DNA of 64,000 bases. Origin: Voacanga thouarsii (lineage: Eukaryota; Streptophyta; Magnoliopsida; Gentianales; Apocynaceae). Location: assembly GCA_026120185.1 (NCBI GenBank), contig JANUWF010001218.1, positions 3,162,001 through 3,226,000 of the forward strand, given 5' to 3'. Shown here piece by piece: positions 1-12,501 of the stretch; position 1 is the first letter of the stretch; every line of letters starts with the position of its first letter. The position numbers were made by a program, and so were the translations under genes. The notes under the pieces were generated by a model, which made no database searches, had not been told where the DNA came from, and saw only the letters and a list, made by a program, of their open reading frames with translations.

Positions 1-1458
1 TCAAATCCCACAAGAAAGATCAGAATATTGCCTGCCTCAGCATCATTTAACCCACTTCTAGTCTTCTCTAGTTTTTGTCTTCACTCTTGGACGAGACAGA
101 TGATCGATTTGCGTCTAAGAGATTCCCTTTTATAGTCAAATTTTCATGCCGGAAAATGATATAATAAAGTCACAAAATACAAAGCTAAAAAATAATAAAT
201 AATAAATAAGGGGCAGAGGCAGAATGTGGGATTTTCTTTTGTTATCATTATTTTATTTTGACTTTAAGAAAATTCATTTAATTCAAACGAATGAGTATTA
301 TTTAAGATATTCAAATTCAGAAATGACGAAATACTCTTCTAAACAAAACCGCGTGCAAAGGGACGAGAATATACCTCAAGGCATATGGAATAAACATTAA
401 AAATTTCTCACAAATGTTGAACTTGAGATGCCATCTTAGCCAAAGAGAAATCTTAGGGTCAATCTTTGTTAATTAAGATTAATTGGGTGGAGCCGCCGAG
501 GTGACTCTTGAAATGAATGCTGATATATATAATACTACTATAATTATAATTTAATTGATTAAAAACATTCTTTAACAAATAAATTATTAATTAGATTTAT
601 AATCTCGTTCTCCAATAAATATTCTAATGTGAACAATAAATATTGCCAAAATCTATCGTCCAACTAGGACCATCTGTTTTGAAAAAACGTCCACATTCAA
701 AAAAGATGTATAAGAGCCGAAGTGTATTGGAACTCCTAGCTAGCAGCTATGATTGTGAATTTTTCATTAGTAGGGTTGGTACTAATTGATTTTTTTTCCT
801 TGACAAGGTTTGCATTTGATTGTATCCAAATGACCTACTTTTGATATTGGAATTATTGTACTTTGCTAATCTTTAATTAGATTAAGATCCTAATCGTGCA
901 AGTGTGGAAGTACTTTTTGGCTAAAACAATTCTTTACCTCATATTTTGTCTTCTTCCCTATTCTTTTCCTTGCTTTTTATCCAACTAATATTCCAATAAA
1001 TAAATAAATAAAGTAATAGTAACTTGTCTTTTCTTTCTTTCAACACTTTTAACCCCCCAACCCCAAAAATAAAAAATAAAAAAATCAAGATTTGAATTAT
1101 GATTGCTTAGAATAAAATATTAAATGTTCAACTATTCCATTACTACATCTTATCTTATCGAGAAGAGAAAGATATATATTTTTTATTATTAGATTTTGAT
1201 TCATCTTTTAAATTAACATATGCGTAGATTGGAATTATTCTCAATTCAAAATTTTATTTTAATTTAAAAATAATTATAATTTAATTAATTTTTTATTTTT
1301 AAAAAATTATCATATATTCACTAACATATTATATTTTCATATTGAATTCCCGTTTTAATTCTATTTAATTTAAAATAATTTTTATTTTATTTAAATAAAT
1401 TTATTTCATCGAGTCATTTACTCAATCGAGAAGAGGTAAATTACTCTTGAAAAGGAAT
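1..1458. other. AT-rich spacer
   Basis: No coding region, RNA gene or clear transposon end was found. The stretch is AT-rich with short A/T homopolymers and every reading frame is broken at short intervals. Confidence 0.5.
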
Positions 1459-2100
1459 AGGGGTAATTGATTAGAGTGGCCCCCATTCGTCCTCGTCTAG
1501 CCCGTGCACTGATGGAAGGCCTAAAATGACTTGATCACTATCAGTACATTCTCTAGCATGCTCAAAATTTGCCATTTCAGCTATTTATGTTCAATGTCTA
1601 GACCTCAGCTGCAAAAACAATAACACAAAATACAACTAAAATTGAAAATATTCAATATTAACGATATAAAAAACTAACCAATTGTTATCTGTGTGCTCGC
1701 TTCGAACAAGTCAGGACGCTGAAACGAGTTCAATTTATCTATGCAAAAAAGAATTCAAAAATCGTCGAATTTCAAAGACAGTCGCCGGAGGGAAGGCAGA
1801 TCGTTAAATTGCCGGAGGAGAACCAAATCGTCGGGATGTAGGACGTTGTTATTCCGATAGAGAAGGCACAACGCAATGCTTGACGACGGCAGCAAAGTAC
1901 GCCAAGATTGCCAACAAAGATGAGGAAAAATAGAATTGCAGACGACGAGGAAGATCAAAACTGCAGAAGAAGACGCAATATGAGTAAGACATTATTAATA
2001 ATAGTGTTTTATTTTAATATGATAGCGTTCAAGTTATTTTAAACTTATGGGCCAGCCAGACGATGAATAGCCCCGTCTGGGGCATTCTAATCAATTGCCC
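1459..2100. mobile_element. MITE-like non-autonomous DNA transposon
   Basis: The two ends are inverted copies of each other. The left end carries GGTAATTGATTAGAGTG and the right end, read on the minus strand, carries GGGCAATTGATTAGAATG. Both ends are followed inward by a C-rich run. The 7-bp direct repeat AAGGAAT flanks the unit (1452-1458 and 2101-2107), as expected of a target-site duplication. Terminal-repeat style and duplication length are closest to hAT elements, whose usual duplication is 8 bp. No transposase is encoded. The short minus-strand frame inside resembles no known protein. Confidence 0.55.
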
Positions 2101-5100
2101 AAGGAATGGGACAGTTGATTGAAGTCAATCTTGTGATAGAATGAACACAGATGGACCAATCTTTTTTCCTTGCTACTATTGAAGTTTGAGAATGCACAAC
2201 GTGACTGAACAAAATCCTCTGGTTCTTCACCTCCCCAGGATAATGCTTGCAATTTTTGTTCTTAGTTTTGTCACGTCCTTTTGACTTCACCTAAATTTAG
2301 GTTCAATACTCGAAACCACTTGTACACATCTGGTCGCTATGAATGGATTGAAATTTATATATATAGTTAGTTAGACGGAAAGAGAAGATGAGAGGAGAAA
2401 AGGATTGAATATTCACTGCATTTGAATAATTAATATAAATGAGAAGAGAGATAAATTATTATTCATTTTTTTATTCATCTTTTGTTATGAATATAAATAT
2501 TTTAAATTAAAATAATTTAATTAATATAAAAAATTCATAAAGTCAATATGAATATTGAAATTTATTTCCTTTTATTTATTTTACTTCTAATTCTTTCAAT
2601 CCAAACATATAGATTATTGTATGAAAAATTTTGTACATCACACATTATATATAATACATTTAAAAAATATAAGAGTTTTAATATATATATATATATATAT
2701 AATTTTAAAGACCGAATATATAATTAAAAATATAAAATTTATTCAAGTATTTCATTCTTAAAAAACTTAACATGTGAATTGAAAAAATGCCCTGCATAAT
2801 TTGATGAAGCCGACAGAAGTGACCTCCAACCTCACCCTTCAAGAAAAGAAGACTTGTTCTAAGCATGTCCCATAATTTGGCCTAATATGGATCGTAGAAT
2901 CCGGGTCAAATGTTTTAGGTAGAGTTCGACCTTTTTAAAAATAGTTACCATAAATGTGATATTCATGATGCTTTATTCCTTCCAAAGAAAATGAGCCATA
3001 ATTAGTACTAGAAAAGTGCGATTCATCCTACCAGACGTAACTAAAAAAGATTCGGACACATTTGTATTGACTTTTTTTAATTTTGAGTTTGAAAATTATT
3101 TTAAAAATTAAAAATTTTAATATATTTTAATATTAATTTAATTTAAAATATAATAACAATACAAAAATAAATTATAATTATAATTATATATTTTAATATT
3201 CATTTTCATACGTGACTTCAACCCAAGGACATATTTAAGGGGGTAAGGGTAGTGTTCGTTTTTCAAAAATTTTAAAAATATTTTTTTCTTTTGAGAAATT
3301 TAATTTTTTTTTAAAGAACTGTTTGTATAAATTCTATCTTTTATCCCCTAAAAAACTTTTTAAAAATTGTAGCATGATCTTCTACCATTTTTTTCTATAA
3401 TTTTGTTTTTGTATATACAAAGTTCCAATTCCATTTTAACTATTAAATAAGTGTAAGTTTGAAATCCATATATATTAATAAAAACTTATTTAACTATTGT
3501 TAATTTTTAAATTTAATACAAATAATTAAAACATAATATAAAAATAAATTTTAATTTTAATTTTAAAATTTTATTAAATATACCCTTTCTGTCTTTAATC
3601 TTTTTAAAAGTATAGTCTCGAGGTTAAGATTTTTTTTTTTTTTTATTTTTAAAGTTGCAATAAGAAACAGACAAGGATTTACATATAAATATATACATAC
3701 ACAGTCAGAAACGTGTCAGCAACCAATGGCTAATTTCTTTTTCCCATACCAACCTTTGAAGAAGAGGAGCATCTTATCATCACAAAATTGAGCAAAGGAG
3801 AGAGAGAGAGAGAGAGCCACTCAATCTCATTTCCCTTAAAGTCACAAAATCACATGACCATACAAATCTCATCTTTGTCTCTTTGCCTTTTCCTTTTGGA
3901 GTTGACTCCTTCAATTATTGCAATCTCAAATATTATAGTCTCATTATAGTGGCAAACTCACTTTGGAGCCTCACAAAATGAGCTACTTGTGACCTAGTAT
4001 TTTCATCAATATGGGAAATAGTCATCTAAATTATTTTTTTTTCAAATTTAAATATTAGATTTTATATTAAAAATAAAATATTCGAGATTATATATAATAT
4101 TCAAATTTAACTAAAAAATATTTTTCTTTTGAGTTTATGAATAAATAGAACTTAATTATTAGAGAATTCAGATTTAAAAAAAATAAAAAAGGAAAAGGAC
4201 TTAACAAGGGATGCATTCCTCATATTGATGAGAGGTACATGTCTTTCTTATCCATGGAAAGAGAAATTTTCTATATTTTTTAAGAAGTATACCAATTATT
4301 GTTCTTATAGATAATAATAAATGAATAGAAGAGAGAATAATGTAAAATTTAGTCATTGGCTAAAAACGTACAATATATATATGTGTGTGTGTGTGTGTGT
4401 GGGGAAGAACTTATCAACTTTTCTTTCTTTTTCCATTTTAAGAAGATGTATACAATGTGTGAAAGTGAAACTAACTTTTTGACTTAAAAGAAAAATAAAG
4501 AACAATGAAAGCATTTTGTTTAAGTAATTATGAACATAACCCTATATTAAATATAGAGACAGCATGAAATTATTTTAAGCTTTTTTGGCGATACCTATTA
4601 AAAGCAAAAGTACTTCTATTCATTTTAATTAGCAAAAAGGATGTCACTTTAGAGAAGCTGCTATTTTTGATTTTTTAAAACTATTCTCAAATTATTATTC
4701 TATTTTTTTATATTCATATTTCACTTTTTTTAATTAAAAAAAATGATCTTGTCACTTATGCTAGCCCAATTTTATGCTCATATCACATGAGTTATCTATA
4801 ATTAATCTAGTTATAAACTATGAAAGAAACGTGATGAGACCACGAAATATAAATAAAAATAGATTGGAGGAAATAAAAAAAAAATAATTTATCGATAATT
4901 TTCAAGAACTGAAAATAATAAAATGATATTTAGAATTAATTTTCTACCTACAAAATATCCCCCCTTTTGTACATTAAAAAAAAAGAAAAGATTAAAAAAT
5001 AAGGAATAAAAAATAATAATGTGGTGCTAACAACTCCACCAGATACAAAAGGGGTGAATAGATACTCCTATCGATATCAAAGCGTTTTATTATTAATTTT

Positions 5101-5231
5101 TTGTTAAATAAATAAATTATTGGCTGCCAAACAAGAACTGTGTAGATAAGAAAATAACACAACGACCACCAAGGGCAATTAGGTCATTTTAATAGAAAGT
5201 TCCAAGAAAGCAAAGGCCGGGGAAAGTTTCA
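2101..5231. other. AT-rich spacer with simple repeats, upstream of the SAMDC gene
   Basis: No gene is visible. There is a TA run near 2680-2701, a GA run near 3799-3816 and a TA-to-TG run near 4374-4401. Distal regulatory sites of the downstream decarboxylase gene may lie here, but none can be named from sequence alone. Confidence 0.5.
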
Positions 5232-5249
5232 TGGGCCGCACTATAAATA
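5232..5249 (+). promoter_or_regulatory. Core promoter of the SAMDC gene (site II-like motif and TATA box)
   Basis: TATAAATA at 5242-5249 is a standard plant TATA box and predicts transcription starting about 25-35 bases downstream, near 5275. TGGGCC at 5232-5237, just upstream, matches the site II element common in promoters of growth-associated plant genes. The long leader of the decarboxylase gene follows directly. The exact transcription start is inferred. Confidence 0.6.
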
Positions 5250-6564
5250 CCCCCTTTATAAGGCAATCCCCCAACGCTCTCGGTGTCACGTTTGCGAATC
5301 TGTTCAACAAGAATACGCAAGCTATTGTCAACAAAGGCGTCACCGCTCTGCCTCTTCAATTATTTTTGGGTTTCCAATCATTCTGTAAGCGTGTTTACCT
5401 AATTCCTATCGATTCTTGATTTGCTGATTGTTCTAGGCATATACGCCAGTGTTTTTGCGGTTCGGTTGTAATCCTTTTTCTGGTTGTTGGTTTGATTTCC
5501 AGGTTTCATCTCATTGACATCAATTGTGATTGAAATCGAGTGAAGATTGTTGGATTCTTCAATTTTATAAAACAGAAAGACTGTAAGTATCGACTCTTTC
5601 AATGGCAGGAATTTTCTGAACTAGATGTGGTTTAGGGTAGCTGATTCCTGATTTTTGGATTTGTTTTGTTTGTGTACCTGCTTCTTTCTGGTTTTTGGAA
5701 TGTTCTCTAACGTAAAATAGGATTTTTGGTTATTTTTACTGTTGGTTGGTATATGTGCATATTTATCACGATAAAGTTTGGATCTGTTTGATATTTTTTG
5801 TGACTTGTGTCATCCGCTGCAAAGTTTTAGGGTTTCCATCTTCATTATTCTTATTTTTTTGTGCACGATAAACTTAGCATTGACCATAAATTCTCTAGGT
5901 TTTCTATCTTCTTTTTACTTCTGGAAAATTGTTGGTTCTGGATCATGTTCCTTTATATTCTTTGTTGGATTCGATAAATCTTGATCCTGTTCGTGTCCTA
6001 GTTGTTTAGGGGGTTACAGTACTATGCTTATGGACTGTGTCAAATATTAACTTTAGCAGTAGTATTGCTTTTTGAATATCCCATCCTCATTATATCAGTA
6101 TAATGGGTATTATCAATTGGCGCCTATATATAACAAAGCTACTCCTTTTCTTAACTGCTTGACACGTGGTTTTTTGGATCTGTATGTGTTCTTGGTTAGG
6201 TTGTCCTTCATTTTTCTGTGTTCGTATGGTGAAACCATCAATTTTTCCAGGGTGAGGTCCGTTATAATGTCAAGTGTATGAGGAGATGTGCGTCTTTCCC
6301 TTATTAAATGCCATAATTCTGCTATTTCTCTGTGCAGATCAGAAACGTCTTATGAGTTTCGTTGTCTATTGGTGAATGCTTTATATGCAATGCTTCTGTG
6401 ATATTTTTGTTATACAGTGTGCTCTACCTTCTTTGTATCTCTGAGTCTGGTTTTGTTATCATGTGATTGATAGGATGTTTTCATTTGTAGCATTCATTAT
6501 TAGTTTCATTTTATGATATAGTTTGCCTGACCAAGATACTTGTTGATTGGACAGACAAGATTGG

Positions 6565-6573
6565 ATGATCTAA
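6565..6573 (+). CDS. Tiny uORF of the AdoMet decarboxylase leader
   Basis: This upstream reading frame is ATG ATC TAA, encoding only Met-Ile. Its last base (A at 6573) is also the first base of the small uORF start codon, so the two overlap by one nucleotide. That tiny/small uORF arrangement is a known conserved feature of plant AdoMet decarboxylase mRNAs. There, start-site choice between the two uORFs couples translation of the main frame to polyamine level. The function here is inferred from the family; the overlap is read directly. Confidence 0.85.
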   Translation: MI

Positions 6574-6830
6574 TGGAGTCTAAGGGTGGGAAGAAGAAGT
6601 CTAGTAGTAGTAAATCCTTATTCTACGAAGCTCCCCTAGGATACAGCATTGAAGACGTTCGACCAAACGGTGGAATCAAGAAGTTCAGATCTGCTGCATA
6701 CTCCAACGTAAGATTATGGTTGATGCACATATATACTGTTGATTCTAGTACTTTGGTATTGGATTTTGAAGAATTGACGTTATGCCTCTTGTTTTTCTTC
6801 TTGATGCAGTGCGCTCGCAAGCCATCCTGA
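6573..6830 (+). CDS. Small uORF, polyamine-responsive repressor peptide (spliced)
   Basis: The frame has two exons, 6573-6707 and 6810-6830, and encodes 51 residues after removal of the 102-base intron. It starts MESKGGKKKSSSSKSLFYEA, has the conserved centre GYSIEDVRPNGGIKKFRSAA and ends NCARKPS. These are hallmarks of the plant AdoMet decarboxylase small uORF, usually about 50 residues. The nascent peptide is known to stall ribosomes when polyamines are plentiful and so represses the main frame that begins at 6986. The start is fixed by the one-base overlap with the tiny uORF. The intron length is a multiple of three and contains no in-frame stop, so an unspliced transcript would encode an 85-residue version with a hydrophobic insert. 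Confidence 0.92.
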   Translation: MESKGGKKKSSSSKSLFYEAPLGYSIEDVRPNGGIKKFRSAAYSNVRLWLMHIYTVDSSTLVLDFEELTLCLLFFFLMQCARKPS

Positions 6831-6985
6831 TATCGCTACACTAGTTTCATCACTGCACGTCTCTTGACGTGATAAAACATTCTTAGTTTAGTTTTTAGTT
6901 TTCAATCCCCTTGCTCCTTTTCTTCAATCTGTCTCCTCTTTCCTGTCTGCTCTTCTTTTGGTTGTGTTTTCTTCTCGAGTGAAAA

Positions 6986-8062
6986 ATGGCAGTGCCAGTA
7001 TCTGCAATTGGTTTTGAAGGTTATGAGAAGAGGCTTGAAATTTCGTTCTTTGAGCCAAGCTTCTTTGCTGACCCTGAGGGTAAGGGTCTTCGAGCTCTGA
7101 ACAAATCTCAGTTGGATGAGATTCTTGAACCAGCTGAGTGCACAATTGTTGCTTCTCTGTCCAACAAGTATCTTGACTCATATGTCCTTTCTGAGTCGAG
7201 TCTCTTTGTTTATCCTTACAAGATTATCATCAAAACTTGCGGGACAACTAAGTTGCTTCTCTCGATCCCTGCCATCCTGAAATTGGCTGATTCCCTTTCA
7301 CTCACAGTACAGGCTGTGAAATACACCAGAGGAAGCTTCATTTTCCCTGGGGCTCAATCATTTCCTCATCGTAGCTTCTCAGAAGAAGTTGCGCTCCTTG
7401 ATAACTATTTTAGAAAGCTTGGTTTGGGAAGCAAAGCCTTTGTTATGGGTGGTCCTGATCAGCCACAGAAATGGCATGTTTACTCTGCTTCTGCTGGATC
7501 TGAGCAGTCCTCTGATCCTACTTATACACTAGAAATGTGTATGACTGGCTTGGACAGGGAAATGGCTTCTGTATTTTACAAAAGCGAATCAAGCTCTGCT
7601 GCTTTGATGACCTCTCTGTCCGGCATACGGAAGATACTCCCACATTCTGCGATATGTGACTTTGAGTTTGATCCCTGTGGCTATTCCATGAACTCCATTG
7701 AAGAAGCTGCCATTTCTACCATTCATGTTACACCTGAAGATGGTTTTAGTTATGCTAGCTTTGAAGCTGCTGGGTATGATCTGAAAGTTGTGAATCTGGC
7801 TCTGATGATTGAGAGGGTACTGTCATGTTTCCAACCCAGCGAGTTCTCTGTTGCAGTGCATTCTGACATTGCTTGCAAGTCATTTGATCAAATTTGCTCT
7901 CTGGAGTTGAAGGGTTACAATCTCGGTGAAGGAAGCCATGAAGAACTTGGATTGGGTGGTTCTGTCGTCTACAAGAAGTTCCTTAGGACTGAGGCCTGTG
8001 GATCTCCCAGGTCAATTCTGAAATGCTGCTGGAAAGAGGATGAAGAAGAAGAAAAGGAGTAG
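6986..8062 (+). CDS. SAMDC: S-adenosylmethionine decarboxylase proenzyme
   Basis: The 358-residue protein in one uninterrupted exon is the usual length for the plant enzyme (EC 4.1.1.50). This cytosolic enzyme makes decarboxylated AdoMet, the aminopropyl donor for spermidine and spermine. The self-cleavage motif [12 protein letters not shown] lies at residues 66-77; cleavage between Glu70 and Ser71 turns Ser71 into the pyruvoyl cofactor. The N-terminal [12 protein letters not shown] block is family-typical. The plant PEST-like segment [20 protein letters not shown], linked to rapid turnover, is near residues 246-265. The C-terminus is acidic (DEEEEKE). The ATG is chosen because it starts the conserved N-terminus and lies 155 bases after the small uORF stop. 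Translation is expected to be controlled by the two uORFs. No damage is seen, so the gene is probably functional. Confidence 0.97.
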   Translation: MAVPVSAIGFEGYEKRLEISFFEPSFFADPEGKGLRALNKSQLDEILEPAECTIVASLSNKYLDSYVLSESSLFVYPYKIIIKTCGTTKLLLSIPAILKLADSLSLTVQAVKYTRGSFIFPGAQSFPHRSFSEEVALLDNYFRKLGLGSKAFVMGGPDQPQKWHVYSASAGSEQSSDPTYTLEMCMTGLDREMASVFYKSESSSAALMTSLSGIRKILPHSAICDFEFDPCGYSMNSIEEAAISTIHVTPEDGFSYASFEAAGYDLKVVNLALMIERVLSCFQPSEFSVAVHSDIACKSFDQICSLELKGYNLGEGSHEELGLGGSVVYKKFLRTEACGSPRSILKCCWKEDEEEEKE

Positions 8063-8127
8063 CATTGGGGTTTTTTCTGTTTTTTTTTCCTTTCATCTGC
8101 ATTAGAGACATTTTTACATTCGGATAA

Positions 8128-8133
8128 AATAAA
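8128..8133 (+). terminator. Polyadenylation signal candidate of the SAMDC gene
   Basis: AATAAA lies 66 bases after the decarboxylase stop codon and is followed by T/G-rich sequence, the expected setting for a plant near-upstream element. The cleavage site itself cannot be located. Confidence 0.5.
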
Positions 8134-8306
8134 AGCGTGTGTCTGTCATTCTACAGGTACATGCTTGTGTGTCGTCGTTTCTTGGTTTCGTCTTGATAGT
8201 CATTTGATTCATCTTTGGGTCTTTTGAACTACTAGTGTCTTTGTTGTACTGGCTATGATCTGTTATTATCTATTTCAGAACGGTTGTTATATTAAGGTTT
8301 TAAATA

Positions 8307-8515
8307 ATAATTATTTGCTGCTTTATGGTTATCTTTTTACCTTTGTTCTTGCTCGATAAAATTGGGGCTCCATTTGCCACCCCTTGTAATTGTTAATGCA
8401 GGATTAGCTGCTGACTAGTAATTATTTGCTGCTTTATGGTTATTTATTTACCTTTGTTCTTGCTCAAGAAAACTTGGGCTTGCCACCTCTTCGTATTGTT
8501 AATTAAGGATTAGGT
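8307..8515. repeat. Imperfect tandem duplication of about 100-110 bp
   Basis: The segment starting near 8307 (TATTTGCTGCTTTATGGTTA, then ACCTTTGTTCTTGCTC) recurs starting near 8421 with the same order of blocks, including TTGCCACC and GGATTAG. The copies differ by small substitutions and gaps. They lie just downstream of the decarboxylase transcript and have no coding content. Confidence 0.7.
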
Positions 8516-8788
8516 GTTGGGTTTGTTCAGATTTGCGGGTTAAAACTTGACTTCTCTTCCTACTTTGGTTAATGTACGCGAAACTGAGCAGTTTCTTGTG
8601 TGAACAAGATGTATGTTTGATTCAGGGTGTTAGAAAATGCAAGTTTACATTGGCATAAGCTCGTGCGTTTACTAGGACTATTACTGGAATGAAACTGCAC
8701 GAGTGTGTTTTTTTTATATGCCCTTTAAAAAAGGCCGCCAAAAACCTACTTTCTTTTTCTTTGCCTACATTAGACCATTAATTTGGGT

Positions 8789-9955
<1,167 letters not shown>

Positions 9956-9986
9956 AGGGAGTTCCTCGCGTTCGTCAGATGCGAGA
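9956..9986 (+). repeat. Left terminal inverted repeat of the MULE
   Basis: The arm begins AGGGAGTTCCTCGCGTT and is followed inward by GC-rich subterminal sequence with repeats of the type GACGCGAGG. It pairs with 21412-21442 on the opposite strand at 23 of 31 positions; all eight differences are transitions. Confidence 0.7.
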
Positions 9987-11040
9987 TTAGTTGACACTTC
10001 ACGTCTGACAGACGCGAGGTCACTTTTTGACCACGGACACTGACGGCCTCGAGTCAAAGATTCTTCAGCCGCACCTCGCGTCTTCTTCTTCCTCTTTTCA
10101 CCAAAGCACATTCACAAGTGCTTTCAATGGCTGAAGAAGGAATCACGAGCACACAGTTGATTTGCTCTTCTTAATGCCTCTCCGTCATTTTTTCTCAAGG
10201 CCATTTTTTCCCTCTGCTATTTCTCTCCGCCTCAGTGTTTCCTTTCGTTGCCATCCTTCACTTTTTCCGCCATCGTCCTTCTTTGATTTACTGCCATTCT
10301 CCATCTTTGCTTTGTTGCAATTCTCCTTCTCTGGTTTAATTTCATTTATATTATTTTGAAATTCTTGCTTTCTCTACTCTCCCAAGTCAGCCGTCGTCGC
10401 CTTGCTACCGGAGAGTCACCGTTGTTGTTGGATAGTCGTTGCCTTGTGGATTTTTTCGAGTCAGAGGAGCCAACCATTACAGTTTATTGTGGTATTGGGA
10501 TTTAAGAGATTTGATATTGGTTTAGTAGAGGATTGTGTATTGTATTGAGATATTATTTTAGTGAATTGTTGTTTTATCATATTACAGTGAATATATAAAT
10601 TGCTTGGATATATATTTTGTGAAAATATGAAATTGTTTAAAAGTTATTTTTGTTTATTTTGGTGAGCATTTGCTGTAGTTTATTTTGGTTATTTTGGTGA
10701 GCATGAAATTGTTACAATTTTGGACTGGAATTTGGGTGAGATGCGGGAGCACTCCATTTTTTCAAATGAAATGATCAATTTCTTTTCAAGTGAAATGGGA
10801 AAAAAAAAAAAACATATAGTGAATTTAGAATAAATTACAAATTATTTTCAGATACAAAAATTTAGAATTAAAAAATTATAATGAATTTAGAATATAAAAA
10901 ATACTTGTATGAAATAAAAAAATAATAAATGATGTTGGGTTGGAATTGTCTAATGGTTTAGAACTTTCAATTTAATCCATTTAGAATATATATTGAAGCA
11001 CATAGATACAATTCTATCCATCCTTTTAGAATTTTCAAAC

Positions 11041-11686
11041 ATTTGAGAATTTGAATATTTTGAAATAGTCATTTGAATTAAATAAATATTATGTAATTAA
11101 TTTCAATTTCTGTAAATTAAAACCAAAAATAAAATTTTATATACAACTTGAAGAAGACTTAATTTTGAATATTGAATATTAAGAAGACATTTAAATTTCT
11201 TTTCCAAAATTTTTTAGATATATATTTTATGAAATAAAAATTAAACAGGAATATTTCTCTAAATAAATTAACATGAAGATTAATAAATTTTTTCATGCAA
11301 TTTACAACAATAAATTTGTAATGTGTATCAAAGAAAAAATAATAATTTATCCATTCAAGTATTCAGTTTTAAATAAAACGAAAAAAATTAATGTTGAGTG
11401 AAAGATTAAAAAAAAAAAGTCCTTTCATTTTTTGTGGGACAAATTAAATTTGAAATGTTAAAATAAAATATATGAAATTATCTAATATTTCAATTTTGAA
11501 ATTATAATTAAACGATTGTATTGAAATAAAATTAATTTCAATAATTAAAAAATAATATAAAATTAATTTATAACAATAAACATATGAAGTTAAAAAAAAT
11601 AATATTTTATCCTTTTCAAGTATTTAATATTAATTTTTTATGTAAAAATTAAGTAGAAAAATATCAAATTATCATATATTAACTTT

Positions 11687-11782
<96 letters not shown>

Positions 11783-12305
11783 GCTGTTAATTATCTTAAT
11801 TAGTGCATAATATATTTCTTTGTAATTGTTGTCAAGAAATAAAAACAAAACTTTTGTTAGAATTTAATTGAGATGCTTCCCACATTTGAGATTTATATGG
11901 ATATTATGAAATCCAATTATTTTTTATTTTAATAAAAAATTAGTTAATATAATTAAGTTTAAATTGTTAAATATTTTTTATTTTTATTTACCTTAATCGA
12001 ATAAGAATATTAATATTTGAATTTTACATGAAATTTAGTTGGATGCCAGAGCCTTTCAGATTTTTTCAAGTTAAACCCCAAAAAAAAAAAAATAGAGTGA
12101 AATTATTAAAAAAAACCTAATTAAATTTAGAATATTAATATTTTCAAATTTTCAAATATATGAGAATTTGAATATTTGAAATAGTCATACGAATTAAATA
12201 AAAATTATCTAATTAATTTCAATTTCTTTAAATTAAAACAAAAAATAAAATTTTATATACAACTTAAATAAGACTTAATTTTGAATATTGAATATTAAGA
12301 AGACA
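11041..12305. repeat. Pair of ~150-bp direct repeats in the MULE left arm
   Basis: The segment 11041-11189 (from TGAGAATTTGAATATT through TTTTATATACAACTT to AATATTAAGAAGACA) recurs at about 12158-12305 with roughly 90% identity. The 970 bases between the copies are AT-rich and non-coding and include the AAT/ATT palindrome. The pair probably arose by duplication within the element. Confidence 0.7.
11688..11782. repeat. AAT/ATT microsatellite palindrome
   Basis: About 53 bases of (ATA)n are followed directly by about 42 bases of (ATT)n, so the two halves are reverse complements with no spacer. The strand could fold into a long AT-only hairpin or extrude as a cruciform. Confidence 0.9.
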
Positions 12306-12501
12306 CTTAGTTCAAGCTAAATTTCTTTGTAAATTGTTGTCAAAAAATAAAAAGTATAGATTTTGTTAGAATTTAATTATTTAATAGAAATTGAGCCTGT
12401 TTTGATTAATTGATTTATTTGATATTGGTTGGTACAGTATAACATTTATAACATTTGTTAGAATTTAATTATTTAATAGAAAAAATATATTATTTAGGTA
12501 T

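Larger units (their letters stand above)
5275..6985 (+). other. SAMDC 5' leader with candidate introns
   Basis: About 1.7 kb separates the TATA box from the main start codon, which fits the long intron-containing leaders of plant AdoMet decarboxylase genes. Candidate splice sites: intron 5385-5502 (donor GTAAGC, acceptor TTTCCAG); a longer intron from 5583 (donor GTAAGT) to 6337 (pyrimidine-rich acceptor ending TGTGCAG) or alternatively to 6552; and intron 6708-6809 inside the small uORF (donor GTAAGA, acceptor ATGCAG). The last is the best supported because splicing yields the conserved uORF peptide. The others are motif-based only. Confidence 0.55.
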
